Shown piece by piece: positions 27,776 to 37,046 of a DNA stretch of 64,000 nucleotides. The notes under the pieces were generated by a model. The model was not told the DNA's origin and did not search any database. It worked only from the letters and a program-made list of their open reading frames with translations. Location of the stretch: assembly GCF_001618145.1 (NCBI RefSeq), contig NZ_KV392042.1, positions 256,152 through 320,151 of the forward strand, written 5' to 3'. A program made the position numbers and the translations under genes. The DNA comes from Oceanobacillus damuensis. Lineage in GTDB: Bacteria > Bacillota > Bacilli > Bacillales > Amphibacillaceae. Positions within the stretch are counted from its first letter, which is position 1. Every line of letters starts with the position of its first letter.

Positions 27776-28651
27776 TTAGACAGTATGCTTAATTCTGTTC
27801 TCTGTAATACTGGCATCCACTTCATATGCCTGCTGTAACTGACGGGTAATTTTTCCGGGCTTGCCATCAGCTATTTCCAGATTATCAACTTTTACAATCG
27901 GAGTGATTTCAGATGTGCTGCTGGATAGAAATAGTTCATCTGCCAGGCTGATATCCTCTACAGAAAACCCTTCTTCGATCAATGGAATATTCAATTGCTT
28001 TGTAAACCTTTCGATAGCCATTCTGACGCAGCCATGCAAAATATTGTTGTTGGAAGGGTGGGTATAAATTTTTCCGTCCTTTACTAAATAGGCATTGGAT
28101 GCACTGCATTCTGTGACAAGGCCATCTTTGTGAAGGATGGCTTCGTAACAGCCATTTTCTTTGGCTGTTTGCTTTGCAAGTACATTTGGTAAAAGATTCA
28201 AGCTTTTAATAAAGCAATTTTCCCAGCGGATATCCCGGTGGGTAATTGCCTTCACTCCGTTTTCCAGGCCTTCCATGTTACGCACCTGGTCTTGGACATA
28301 AGCATAAATGTTAGGCATTACCTCATCAGGGAAAACATGATCTCTTGGTGCTGATCCCCGTGTTACTTGCATATACACTTTACCATCAGTGGTCATATTA
28401 TTTTTTTTAAGCAGTTCGAGGAGAAGATCGGTCACTTCTTTTTTATTAAAAGGAAGCTGTATTTTTATTGCTTCCGCAGATCGGAATAAACGATCGACAT
28501 GCTCCTCCAGTAAATAATATGTGCCATGATAGATTCTAATAACTTCATATATTCCATCACCGAACTGAAGACCACGTTCTTCAAATGGATATTTCAAATT
28601 ATCTTGATGAGTAAATTTGGATTGTGTCAAGATTATTGGATAAATAGACAT
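27776..28651 (-). CDS. dat: D-amino-acid transaminase
   Basis: PLP enzyme that interconverts D-alanine and D-glutamate with their 2-oxo acids, supplying D-glutamate for the cell wall. The fold-type IV protein of 291 residues has ERGLQFGDGIYEVIRI near the N-terminus, the PLP Lys in ENCFIKSLNLLPNVLAKQ near residue 145, and ECSASNAYLVKDGKIYTHP near 180. The start is set at ATG 28651 by GGGAGGGG eight bases upstream; an earlier in-frame ATG lies within the binding site. It is a single gene, opposite in direction to the tRNA that follows. Confidence 0.93.
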   Translation of the reverse strand: MSIYPIILTQSKFTHQDNLKYPFEERGLQFGDGIYEVIRIYHGTYYLLEEHVDRLFRSAEAIKIQLPFNKKEVTDLLLELLKKNNMTTDGKVYMQVTRGSAPRDHVFPDEVMPNIYAYVQDQVRNMEGLENGVKAITHRDIRWENCFIKSLNLLPNVLAKQTAKENGCYEAILHKDGLVTECSASNAYLVKDGKIYTHPSNNNILHGCVRMAIERFTKQLNIPLIEEGFSVEDISLADELFLSSSTSEITPIVKVDNLEIADGKPGKITRQLQQAYEVDASITENRIKHTV

Positions 28652-28881
28652 ACATCTAACCCCTCCCATAAGAAACATAGTACTAGTTTAAACGGTCTTT
28701 TGCGTATTGTAAATAATTAATTGTTCTGACATTTAAATGATTAACATTCATCCCTTTGAAATAAGGATTTGTAATGCCGATTTAAATTTTTTGTAAAAAA
28801 ATGATGAAATTATTGTTGATTTGTTAAACTAATGTTGCTATAATAGATTTTGCAATCAAAAAAACACATTAATTAAAACAT

Positions 28882-28955
28882 GCGGGTGTAGTTTAGTGGT
28901 AAAACCTCAGCCTTCCAAGCTGATGATGAGGGTTCGATTCCCTTCACCCGCTCCA
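28882..28955 (+). tRNA. tRNA-Gly (anticodon UCC)
   Basis: A full 74-base cloverleaf. The acceptor arm GCGGGTG pairs with CACCCGC, the D loop contains TAGTGGTAA, and the anticodon stem TCAGC/GCTGA carries loop CTTCCAA with anticodon TCC (28914-28916). The T arm has GGTTCGATTCC, and CCA is encoded at the 3' end. It stands alone, with its own terminator downstream. Confidence 0.97.
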
Positions 28956-28967
28956 TACATATGTGAT

Positions 28968-29011
28968 AACGCAGTGTTTCGTAAAATAGATTACGAAGCG
29001 TTGCGTTTTTA
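28968..29011 (+). terminator. Terminator of tRNA-Gly
   Basis: AACGCAGTGTTTCGTAA pairs with TTACGAAGCGTTGCGTT across a short loop, followed by TTTTATTT. It lies 13 bases after the tRNA. Confidence 0.88.
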
Positions 29012-29021
29012 TTTGAGGATA

Positions 29022-29220
29022 GAAAAGTATAAAATTTTGGCAGCAATTAATTCTTACACATAAACGGCCACGTCCAGCTCCAGCGCCCAGGGACTACCGA
29101 GACTTCCTTCGCCTCCGTACGATAAGTCAACATCGACTCTCTTCGTTCGTCGTGTTTCCTTTATCTCCTACGCCTCAGTCCAGTCCGTACGTCCCTAAAC
29201 GGGCGCTTGCGCTTTTGTTC
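29022..29220. repeat. Dispersed intergenic repeat, long copy
   Basis: A GC-richer block with no coding frame. It opens with TTTGGCAGCAATTAATTCTTAC and ATAAACGGCCACGTCCAGCT and ends with GGGCGCTTGCGCTTTTGTTC. Bases 29053-29082 match the reverse complement of 33641-33670 at 29 of 30 positions, so this is one member of a family. No transposase or target duplication was seen. Confidence 0.8.
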
Positions 29221-29312
29221 ATTTCTCCATAAACTCAAGTAAACTTGAATATTGGTTTTCCTGCATAGTATAGTACGTATTAGCAAATACAATAAAAATT
29301 TGAGGGATCATA

Positions 29313-31013
29313 ATGAAGAATCTTTTTCGGAAATTAACTCAACTGGATAATAAAAGCTATAAAGCATATAAAAGTATACAAGGTAATTATAAATTTGATG
29401 ACTACGAGTTATATATAGACTATGTGCAAGGTGACCCTTTTGCGACTCCTTCCAAAATCCGTGTTGTAGTATCAAACCAACAACGGCCGATAAATAAAGA
29501 GTGGCTCCTAACGCCGAGCAGAAAAGTCGCTGCTGAGGATGCTTTTGCAAGGGCAGTTGGCGATGCTGTAGAAGGGGAACGTTTTTCGGTTAAAGGTTCT
29601 GGAAAAAGTGGAATGGTAATCTTTGACCGTCCGGGGCAGGAGATACTGGAACGCACAGCGTTGCAGATTACCCCGGAAACGATTACCATATGCCTTTCCG
29701 TTGGATTGCCTGCAAATGGGCGGCACATTAATGGGAGAGAAGCAGAAAAATTATTTGCGAATATCATTCCTTCCATTGTAAATAACTCCATATTTAGGAT
29801 CAGTGATAAAACCATTATGGAAGCAATTGAATTGGCGGATCAGCAGGAAGCGATCCGTAACGCAATGCATACTAATAATTGGATTGCATTTATTGCAAAT
29901 GGATCGATTCTGCCAAGGGAAAGTGGCATCAGCAATCGGCCGCTGAAGAAGGCTGTCCCATTCCAAAGTCCTGTAGAGGATGAAGTTTCCATTACCATTC
30001 CTTATAGGAAGGAACCTTTAAGAGGGATGGCAATCAAAAAAGGAATTACGTTAATTGTCGGTGGAGGATATCATGGAAAAAGTACCATTTTAAAGGCGAT
30101 AGAACGGGGTGTATACTTCCATGTTAGAGGAGACGGGCGTGAATTTGTCATTAGTGATCCGAACGCAGTGAAAGTTCGGGCCGAAGACGGTAGACAAATT
30201 ACTTCCGTAAATATTTCACCGTTTATCAACAACTTGCCGCATCAGCAGACTACTGCATCTTTTTCGACTGAAAATGCAAGCGGAAGTACTTCCCAGGCTG
30301 CAAATGTAATGGAGGCGCTGGAAATTGGAGCCTCAACACTACTCATTGATGAAGATACAAGTGCAACGAATTTCATGATTCGTGACCATCGTATGCAGGA
30401 GCTTGTAGAAAACGACAAAGAGCCAATAACACCCTTTATAGACCGGGTTAGGCAGCTTGCAGATCAGTTGGACGTTTCTGCGATTCTTGTAATGGGAGGT
30501 TCTGGGGATTATTTTTCTGTAGCAGATAATGTTATAATGATGGATCAATATGTACCCCAAAACGTAACAAATAAGGCAAGAAAGATTATACATGACTTCC
30601 CAATGCAACGGGAGGAAGCAGGTATGGCTGACTTTGGAAGGATTACAAATCGTTATTTTCTGCAGCGTTCCTTACAGTTGGAAAAAGGGAATCGTATAAA
30701 AATCCAGGCTAAAGGATTGCATCAGATAATTATGGGAAGAACAGATATTACCTTCCATTATACGGAGCAATTGGTTGATTCATCACAGACCCGAATGATA
30801 GCCGAAGTGATTCACTATCTGGATCGAACGAATGGTTTAAAAAATAAATCATTACGTGAGGTACTTGATGCAGTGGAAAAACAAATGGATCAATCCGGAC
30901 TGGCATCATTAACAACCTATAAAAATCAGCATCCGGGAGATCTTGCTCGTCCGCGTAAGCAAGAAATCGCTGCAGTTCTCAATCGAATTCGAACAGCAAA
31001 AGTAACCATATAA
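29313..31013 (+). CDS. ABC-ATPase domain protein (PF09818-type), function unknown
   Basis: A 566-residue cytoplasmic protein of the predicted ABC-class ATPase family. The Walker A is in IVGGGYHGKSTILKAIERG near residue 250, a signature-like SFSTENASGSTSQAANV near 330, the Walker B is in STLLIDEDTSATNFM near 348, and a switch-like His region follows. It has no membrane spans and no transporter partner nearby, so it is not a classical ABC exporter. The role of this family is not established; RNA- or DNA-linked roles have been proposed from the ATPase type. queG follows after 21 bases, so the two are probably co-transcribed. Confidence 0.85.
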   Translation: MKNLFRKLTQLDNKSYKAYKSIQGNYKFDDYELYIDYVQGDPFATPSKIRVVVSNQQRPINKEWLLTPSRKVAAEDAFARAVGDAVEGERFSVKGSGKSGMVIFDRPGQEILERTALQITPETITICLSVGLPANGRHINGREAEKLFANIIPSIVNNSIFRISDKTIMEAIELADQQEAIRNAMHTNNWIAFIANGSILPRESGISNRPLKKAVPFQSPVEDEVSITIPYRKEPLRGMAIKKGITLIVGGGYHGKSTILKAIERGVYFHVRGDGREFVISDPNAVKVRAEDGRQITSVNISPFINNLPHQQTTASFSTENASGSTSQAANVMEALEIGASTLLIDEDTSATNFMIRDHRMQELVENDKEPITPFIDRVRQLADQLDVSAILVMGGSGDYFSVADNVIMMDQYVPQNVTNKARKIIHDFPMQREEAGMADFGRITNRYFLQRSLQLEKGNRIKIQAKGLHQIIMGRTDITFHYTEQLVDSSQTRMIAEVIHYLDRTNGLKNKSLREVLDAVEKQMDQSGLASLTTYKNQHPGDLARPRKQEIAAVLNRIRTAKVTI

Positions 31014-31034
31014 GCAGAAAGGAGGGACAGTGCC

Positions 31035-32180
31035 ATGCAAACGGAAAAATTGAAACAGGAAGTCATTCAGTATGCCAAGGAAATTGGCATCGATAAAATT
31101 GGCTTCGCGTCAGCCGATATCTTTGGGGAATTAAAGGAACGTTTGCGGAGACAGCAAGCATTGAATTATCAATCCGGATTTGAAAAAGGCTCATTGGAAG
31201 AGCGAACGGAACCACAGCGTCTTCTGCCTGAAGCTCAATCGATTATTTCCATTGCAGTCGCCTATCCTTCCCGGATGAAAGGAGCCCCTAAAAGCATAAA
31301 AGAGGAGCGGCGCGGCTTGTTTGCTCGTGCTTCGTGGGGGATCGATTATCATGTTGTATTGCGGGATCGTTTGGAAAAATTGTCAGCCTTCATAGAGGAT
31401 AAGTTCCCGGATACCGTCAATAAAGTGATGGTGGACACGGGAGAACTTTCCGACCGTGCTGTAGCTGAAAGGGCTGGCATTGGCTTCAGTGGGAAAAATA
31501 CTTCCATCATTACACCAGAGTTTGGATCGTTTGTTTATCTTGGAGAAATGATCACCAATATCCCTTTTATTCCTGATGAACCACTGGAAGACAGCTGTGG
31601 GGATTGCAGAAAATGTATGGATGCCTGCCCAACGGGAGCATTAGTTGAAGGTGGACAATTAAATGCACAGCGTTGTATTGCCTTTCTTACCCAAACGAAG
31701 GATTTTCTTCCTGACGAGTTTCGAACAAAGATCGGCAATCGTGTTTATGGCTGTGATACTTGTCAGCAGGTCTGTCCTAGAAACAAAGGGGTCGATTTTC
31801 ATATTCATCAAGAGTTTGAACCTGATCCAGAAGTATCGAAACCGAAATTGAAGCCGATGCTGCAAATATCAAACAGAGAATTCAAAGAAAAATTTGGAGA
31901 TATTTCCGGATCATGGCGTGGGAAAAAACCGCTTCAACGAAACGCGCTGATTGCACTGGGCCATTATAAAGACAAAACAGCCGTCAAGGATATGATTCAT
32001 GTGATGGAGAATGATCCACGGCCGGTTATCCGCGGGACTGCTGCATGGTCACTTGGTAAAATCGGTACAAAAGAAGCTTTTTCTGCCATCCAGGCTGCTA
32101 TAGAAAAAGAAACCGATGAGCAGGTTCTATATGAAATGAAAAAAGGTCTGGAATTTCAGAACACTCAAGCAGTACATTAA
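31035..32180 (+). CDS. queG: Epoxyqueuosine reductase
   Basis: Last step of queuosine synthesis: reduces epoxyqueuosine to queuosine in tRNA using cobalamin and two 4Fe-4S clusters. The 381-residue protein has the ferredoxin-like cluster motifs CGDCRKCMDACP near residue 190 and CDTCQQVCP near 240. It ends with HEAT-like repeats (DMIHVMENDPRPVIRGTAAWSLGKIG) as in the family. ATG follows AAAGGAGGG. The terminator immediately downstream also covers the next gene's ribosome binding site. Confidence 0.95.
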   Translation: MQTEKLKQEVIQYAKEIGIDKIGFASADIFGELKERLRRQQALNYQSGFEKGSLEERTEPQRLLPEAQSIISIAVAYPSRMKGAPKSIKEERRGLFARASWGIDYHVVLRDRLEKLSAFIEDKFPDTVNKVMVDTGELSDRAVAERAGIGFSGKNTSIITPEFGSFVYLGEMITNIPFIPDEPLEDSCGDCRKCMDACPTGALVEGGQLNAQRCIAFLTQTKDFLPDEFRTKIGNRVYGCDTCQQVCPRNKGVDFHIHQEFEPDPEVSKPKLKPMLQISNREFKEKFGDISGSWRGKKPLQRNALIALGHYKDKTAVKDMIHVMENDPRPVIRGTAAWSLGKIGTKEAFSAIQAAIEKETDEQVLYEMKKGLEFQNTQAVH

Positions 32181-32212
32181 AAATTGTTCTTTTTAAAAAT
32201 CGTGAAACAAGC

Positions 32213-32247
32213 ATCCCCTCCATATACTTTTTATGGAGGGGATTTTT
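32213..32247 (+). terminator. queG terminator that also hides the next ribosome binding site
   Basis: ATCCCCTCCATA (32213-32224) pairs perfectly with TATGGAGGGGAT (32232-32243), then TTTT, then the ATG of the amidase gene at 32248. The right arm is itself the GGAGGGGAT ribosome binding site. Read-through transcripts from queG would fold this stem and block amidase translation. Confidence 0.85.
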
Positions 32248-33099
32248 ATGGAAAAAATAAAGAAGCTATGGCTGGATTTTTTTCATACGGAAAGAGAACA
32301 GGGAAATTGGTGGACGAGAAAAGAGAATTTGTGGTCAGAAAGAAATGCTGAGATTATACGTGTTCAAGGGAATGGAAGCATTTTTCAGAAACTGAGGTAT
32401 GATGGTGAGACACATTATCGGTACTTCATGCATCTGAAGTATGTAATACGGCAAAATAAAAAGATCCATATTGAAGAACAGGTTTTACCATATCAATTTC
32501 GATTGGCGGATGGTATCCTTACAAATCATGCACCGATAGAAAAGAGGATTCAGGAAAACAAAAAAGAAGCCCCTGCTGCCGAGGATGACAATCGTAAACA
32601 AGCAAATGAGCGGTTTTCCTATGACCGGCTGTCTGCTGTCCAATATGCAGAGAGATGGTGGAACAACTATAATCCAGCTTACCGGATGTTTGACGTAGAC
32701 TGTACGAATTATGTATCGCAATGCCTCCGTGCTGGTGGGGCACCAATGTGGGGATCGCCTGTCAGGGAGAGGGGCTGGTGGTATGGTTCCAATACGTGGA
32801 GTTTCAGCTGGGCGGTTGCACATTCGCTCAGATGGTATCTTAGCGGGGCAACGCAAGGGTTGAGAGGGAAAGAAGTCGAACGTGCCGACCAACTTATTCC
32901 GGGAGATATTATCTGTTATGATTTTCAGGGAGATGGAAGGTGGGACCATAATACAATTGTTGTGGCGAAAGATGCAGAAGGGATGCCATTAGTGAACGCG
33001 CATACCGACAATAGCAGAAACAGGTATTGGTCCTACGAGGATTCTACTGCATGGACACCGGATATTAACTATAAATTTTTTCGAATCGGGGATGATTAA
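32248..33099 (+). CDS. Amidase-domain (amidase_6) protein
   Basis: About 283 residues. The N-terminal half is a variable domain without a signal peptide, with WWTRKENLWSERNAEI near residue 22. The C-terminal half has the putative amidase core: AVQYAERWWNNYNPAYRMF, a Cys nucleophile in VDCTNYVSQCLRAGG near residue 150, and a His in RWDHNTIVVA near 235. Relatives in Bacillus include YhbB-type proteins of unclear role, possibly in the cell wall. ATG 32248 is set by GGAGGGGAT, which is buried in the preceding hairpin. trmL follows after 55 bases. Confidence 0.85.
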   Translation: MEKIKKLWLDFFHTEREQGNWWTRKENLWSERNAEIIRVQGNGSIFQKLRYDGETHYRYFMHLKYVIRQNKKIHIEEQVLPYQFRLADGILTNHAPIEKRIQENKKEAPAAEDDNRKQANERFSYDRLSAVQYAERWWNNYNPAYRMFDVDCTNYVSQCLRAGGAPMWGSPVRERGWWYGSNTWSFSWAVAHSLRWYLSGATQGLRGKEVERADQLIPGDIICYDFQGDGRWDHNTIVVAKDAEGMPLVNAHTDNSRNRYWSYEDSTAWTPDINYKFFRIGDD

Positions 33100-33154
33100 T
33101 GGTATACTGATAGGGTTATCGAAATTGGTTACTATTTATTAAGGAGAATGAATT

Positions 33155-33628
33155 TTGAGTTTACATGTCGTATTATATCAACCAGAGATCCCGGCTAATA
33201 CTGGAAATATTGGCAGAACGTGCCTGGCAACAGATACTGCCCTTCACCTCATACGTCCACTCGGCTTTTCAACGGAAGATAAAATGCTTCGCAGAGCTGG
33301 TCTGGATTACTGGAAGCATGTTGATGTACATGAGTATGATTCCATTGATGAGCTTTACGAAAAGTTTCCAAAAGGCGACTTCTATTATATTGAAAACTTT
33401 GGAACAAAGCATTATTCCGATTTTGATTACAATAAGCCTGAAGAAGATATATTTTTTGTGTTTGGAAGAGAATCAACAGGCATTCCTAAAGAACTTCTGA
33501 TTGGTAAGGAAGCTCAATGTCTGCGAATTCATATGAATGACAAAGTCCGATCCTTGAATTTATCGAATACAGCAGCAATCATTATTTACGAAGCACTGAG
33601 ACAGCAAGGTTATCCCAACTTAGTATAG
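33155..33628 (+). CDS. trmL: tRNA (cytidine(34)-2'-O)-methyltransferase
   Basis: A SPOUT-class methyltransferase that adds a methyl group to the ribose of the wobble base of tRNA-Leu. The 157-residue protein has LYQPEIPANTGNIGRTCLA at the N-terminus and the knot-forming FVFGRESTGIPKELL and MNDKVRSLNLSNTAAII in the C-terminal half. Length is normal. The start is TTG with AAGGAGAATG upstream. It is closed by a repeat remnant and a strong terminator. Confidence 0.94.
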   Translation: MSLHVVLYQPEIPANTGNIGRTCLATDTALHLIRPLGFSTEDKMLRRAGLDYWKHVDVHEYDSIDELYEKFPKGDFYYIENFGTKHYSDFDYNKPEEDIFFVFGRESTGIPKELLIGKEAQCLRIHMNDKVRSLNLSNTAAIIIYEALRQQGYPNLV

Positions 33629-33640
33629 GCGGAATAAAAC

Positions 33641-33696
33641 TGGAGCTGGACGTGGCCGTTTATTTGTAAGATTTAATTGCCAAAGTTCATACTTTC
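33641..33696. repeat. Dispersed intergenic repeat, short inverted copy
   Basis: Bases 33641-33670 are the reverse complement of 29053-29082 with one mismatch. The similarity continues past 33670 (ATTTAATTGCCAAAGTTCATAC against the flank at 29022-29052). Only the end of the element is present here, directly after trmL. Confidence 0.8.
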
Positions 33697-33705
33697 ATAC
33701 TTGCC

Positions 33706-33745
33706 AAAAAAACCGTCAGGCATCTGTATGCTTGACGGTTTTTTT
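33706..33745. terminator. Terminator after trmL
   Basis: AAAAAAACCGTCAGGCAT pairs with ATGCTTGACGGTTTTTTT around a short loop. A-run and T-run on both sides make it usable in either direction, also for the small minus-strand gene at 33779-33880. Confidence 0.9.
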
Positions 33746-33778
33746 GGAAACTACCACAACTGTCGCTGCTTTTATGTG

Positions 33779-33880
33779 TTACTGATCCTGCTTTGGTACT
33801 CCTGGTTTAGCTTCATAGCCTGAAGTGAACATGGATATCAAAAATGTTACAATTACGCCCATTAGTAATGCTAATTTCAT
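33779..33880 (-). CDS. Short membrane/secreted peptide, unknown
   Basis: A 33-residue peptide with a strong ribosome binding site (GAGGAGGGTG, seven bases before ATG). It begins Met-Lys and has one hydrophobic stretch (LALLMGVIVTFLISMF), then a polar tail (EAKPGVPKQDQ). It has no Cys, so it is not a lipoprotein. It could be a single-pass membrane peptide or a secreted signal-like peptide. It lies alone between trmL and odhA, divergent from odhA. The hydrophobic pattern and binding site make it a likely real gene; no family is recognised. Confidence 0.6.
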   Translation of the reverse strand: MKLALLMGVIVTFLISMFTSGYEAKPGVPKQDQ

Positions 33881-34063
33881 AAAAACACCCTCCTCGATCC
33901 CTTATAGAGATAAAGCATTTTTCCGTTTAGTTATGCCCTTATTATAACGAATAAAACCAATTATGTGAACTGTGATGAGATAGTTGATCAAAAATATTGT
34001 CGAAATAACTGGGTCTTTATTAGAAATTTAGCTAAAATTGTACAAATATCTGAACATATATTA

Positions 34064-34092
34064 TTGTCAGGTCGCGGAAAATAAGGTATATT
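34064..34092 (+). promoter_or_regulatory. Sigma-A-type promoter of odhAB
   Basis: TTGTCA (34064-34069), a 17-base spacer and TATATT (34087-34092). It lies about 87 bases before the odhA start. Confidence 0.65.
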
Positions 34093-34178
34093 AGTTGATG
34101 AATGATGAAGGCAGTCTTATAATGAATTTGAACCGTTTACATAGCGGAAAAAGTTAACTTCTAATGGGGGTATCAAAC

Positions 34179-37046
34179 GTGGCAGAAAATGGAGAATCTG
34201 TAGAAAGATTCTGGGGGCAGTTTCATGGACCAAACACGGGATATTTAGAACAACAGTATGAATTATACAAAGAGGATCCTGAAGCGATTGAATCTTCTAT
34301 TAAAGAGATTTTCGATACTTATGGTGCACCTGCATGGATGGAACAAAAGAATAATGCAGGACAAGCACCATCACAATCGACAACTGAATACGATGTTAAG
34401 AAACTAACCTCAGCCATGAAACTTGTTGAGGCTATTCGGCGTTATGGCCATACAGAGGCGGATATTTACCCCGTCGGCGGCTATAAAGGCAGCAAAACTG
34501 AAATATTAAATCCAAAAACGTATGATTTAAGTGAAGAAGACTTAAAATCCATTCCGGCATCCTGGCTCTGGGACAAAGCTGCAGGTGATGTAGAAAACGG
34601 CTTGGATGTCATCAAAAGATTGAAAAAGTACTACACGGGAACCATTACATTTGAGTACGACCATGTAAATAACCATGAGGAACGCAGATGGCTATTTGAT
34701 TTGATAGAAGAGGGGAAAGCAAGGCTTGAATTATCGGACGAAAAGCGGAAAGAAATTCTTAAGCGGCTTGTAGATGTGGAAGGGTTTGAAGCTTTTCTGC
34801 AAAAAACGTTTGTCGGACAGAAGCGTTTTTCCATTGAAGGCCTGGAAGCAATGGTACCGATGATCGATCGGATTGTGCATTATGCCACCGAAGATAAGAT
34901 TGAAAATGTCATGATGGGCATGGCCCACCGTGGGCGATTAGCTGTGCTTGCGAATGTGCTGGGGAAACCATATGACAAGATTTTTTCTGAATTTAATTAT
35001 TCCAAAGAAAAGGAACTTATGCCCTCCGAAGGTTCTATCGGGATTAATTACGGCTGGACAGGCGATGTCAAATATCACTTTGGAGCCAAAAAAGAAGTTA
35101 ATAACGGTGAAGAGGTTATGACTCGAATCACCTTGGCACATAATCCATCCCACTTGGAATTTGTAAATCCGGTTGTGGAGGGATTTGCACGTGCTGCACA
35201 GGATGATCGTTCAGATAAAGGATATCCGCAACGCGATATAAATAAAGCAATTCCTGTTCTGATTCATGGTGATGCGGCATTCATTGGTGAAGGTGTAGTT
35301 GCAGAAACATTGAATCTCAGCGGTCTTCCTGGTTATAACACAGGCGGTACATTACATATTATCGCCAACAATTTATTGGGTTACACAACAGATCGCGAAG
35401 ATGGCCGTTCCACCCGTTATGCAAGTGACCTTGCAAAAGGGTTCGAAATACCTGTTATCCGTGTGAATGCGGATGATCCGATTTCATGTGTTTCAGCTAT
35501 AAAAATAGCATATGAATACCGTAAGAAGTTCAAGAAGGATTTTCTGATAGATTTAGTTGGCTATCGTCGTTACGGACACAATGAAATGGATGAGCCAAGA
35601 ACTACTCAGCCGGCACTATACAATGAAATCGACAACCACCCTTCTGTGGCAAGTATTTTTGCGGAAGCCCTTGAAAGTAAAAATATTATTAAAGGGGAAG
35701 ACTTCGATAAGATAAAAGAAGATGTCGAGGGTAAATTAAGTGCTATTTATGAAAATATGATAGAAAACGAAATTGGTCATCCGGAAGCAAAGCTTATGCC
35801 TGAAGTGCTGTTAAACGGGTTGGACAAATTCGAAACAGCGGTTGATCTGGAAACATTAAAAGCCTTAAATAAAGAATTGTTGAAACGTCCAGAAGGCTTT
35901 AAAGGATTTAAAAAGACTGAAAAAGTGTTGAATCGTCGTGCAAAAGCTTTGGAAGAGGGAAATAAAGCGGACTGGGGTACCGGAGAAGCTTTGGCATATG
36001 CGTCTATTCTTCGTGATGGCATTCCAATTCGTTTGACGGGTCAGGATACGGAAAGAGGTACCTTTGCCCACAGGCATATTGTATTGCATGATACGGAAAC
36101 AAATGAAAAATACAGCCCAATGCATGGCCTCTCGGATGCAAAGGCATCGTTTGATGTCAGAAACAGCCCATTATCCGAAGCGGGGGTGCTTGGATTCGAA
36201 TATGGTTATAGTGTTCAATCACCGGATACTTTGGTAATTTGGGAAGCGCAATTTGGGGATTTCGCCAACGCGGGCCAAGTGATATTCGATCAGTTCATCT
36301 CTTCTTCAAGAGCAAAATGGGGAGAAAAGTCGAATATGGTTATGCTATTGCCGCATGGTTACGAAGGACAAGGTCCGGAGCATTCCAGCGCCCGGCTGGA
36401 AAGATTTCTGCAAATGGCAGCAGAAAACAACTGGATCGTGGCAAATGTGACATCATCTGCACAGCTTTTCCATTTGCTTCGCAGACAAGCCGCAATGCGT
36501 GGGCGAGACGAGGCGAGACCATTAATATTAATGACACCGAAAAGCAGTTTGATTCGTCATCAAAGTATGGCATCATCTGCAGAGGAATTTTCTGAAGGTA
36601 AGTTTCAGCCATTGCGTAATCAGCCTAACCTGGAAGTAAGCAGACAAAGTGCAAAACGACTCCTGATAGGCAGCGGGAAGATAATGATCGATATCGAAGA
36701 AGCCATTGACAATGCGGATGAGAATTTTGAGTGGTTACGTGTCTTGCGATTGGAGCAAATTTATCCATTTCCTGCAAAGGCGTTAAAAAAAGAATTGGAG
36801 CAACTGCCTAATGTAGAGGAAATTGTCTGGGTTCAAGAGGAACCAAAAAATATGGGGGCATGGAATTTCGTTGATGATTACTTGAGAGATTTGTTGCAGG
36901 AAGGTCAAAAGCTGCGTGTAATCAGTCGACCGAATCGTTCTGCACCAGCCGGAGGAATACCAAGTGTCCATAAAACAGCTCAGACTAAAATCATAAATCA
37001 AGCACTAACTACAACTGAAGGAGGAAATTCCAGTGCAAGAAGTTAA
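34179..37046 (+). CDS. odhA: 2-oxoglutarate dehydrogenase E1 component
   Basis: Thiamine-diphosphate E1 subunit of the TCA-cycle complex; decarboxylates 2-oxoglutarate and passes succinyl to E2. About 955 residues, normal for the family. Blocks include the SucA N-terminus ([17 protein letters not shown]), [19 protein letters not shown] near 250, [18 protein letters not shown] near 365, [16 protein letters not shown] near 465, and [20 protein letters not shown] near 725. GTG 34179 is spaced seven bases from GGGGGT; TTG-type codons upstream at 34164 overlap the binding site. It overlaps odhB by 14 bases. E3 (lpdA) is not in this window. Confidence 0.96.
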   Translation: MAENGESVERFWGQFHGPNTGYLEQQYELYKEDPEAIESSIKEIFDTYGAPAWMEQKNNAGQAPSQSTTEYDVKKLTSAMKLVEAIRRYGHTEADIYPVGGYKGSKTEILNPKTYDLSEEDLKSIPASWLWDKAAGDVENGLDVIKRLKKYYTGTITFEYDHVNNHEERRWLFDLIEEGKARLELSDEKRKEILKRLVDVEGFEAFLQKTFVGQKRFSIEGLEAMVPMIDRIVHYATEDKIENVMMGMAHRGRLAVLANVLGKPYDKIFSEFNYSKEKELMPSEGSIGINYGWTGDVKYHFGAKKEVNNGEEVMTRITLAHNPSHLEFVNPVVEGFARAAQDDRSDKGYPQRDINKAIPVLIHGDAAFIGEGVVAETLNLSGLPGYNTGGTLHIIANNLLGYTTDREDGRSTRYASDLAKGFEIPVIRVNADDPISCVSAIKIAYEYRKKFKKDFLIDLVGYRRYGHNEMDEPRTTQPALYNEIDNHPSVASIFAEALESKNIIKGEDFDKIKEDVEGKLSAIYENMIENEIGHPEAKLMPEVLLNGLDKFETAVDLETLKALNKELLKRPEGFKGFKKTEKVLNRRAKALEEGNKADWGTGEALAYASILRDGIPIRLTGQDTERGTFAHRHIVLHDTETNEKYSPMHGLSDAKASFDVRNSPLSEAGVLGFEYGYSVQSPDTLVIWEAQFGDFANAGQVIFDQFISSSRAKWGEKSNMVMLLPHGYEGQGPEHSSARLERFLQMAAENNWIVANVTSSAQLFHLLRRQAAMRGRDEARPLILMTPKSSLIRHQSMASSAEEFSEGKFQPLRNQPNLEVSRQSAKRLLIGSGKIMIDIEEAIDNADENFEWLRVLRLEQIYPFPAKALKKELEQLPNVEEIVWVQEEPKNMGAWNFVDDYLRDLLQEGQKLRVISRPNRSAPAGGIPSVHKTAQTKIINQALTTTEGGNSSARS

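Noticed and set aside
34124..34143. Possible cre (CcpA) site ahead of odhA: TTGAACCGTTTACAT
   Set aside because: Spacing between TG and CG is one base short of the cre consensus, so I do not annotate it.
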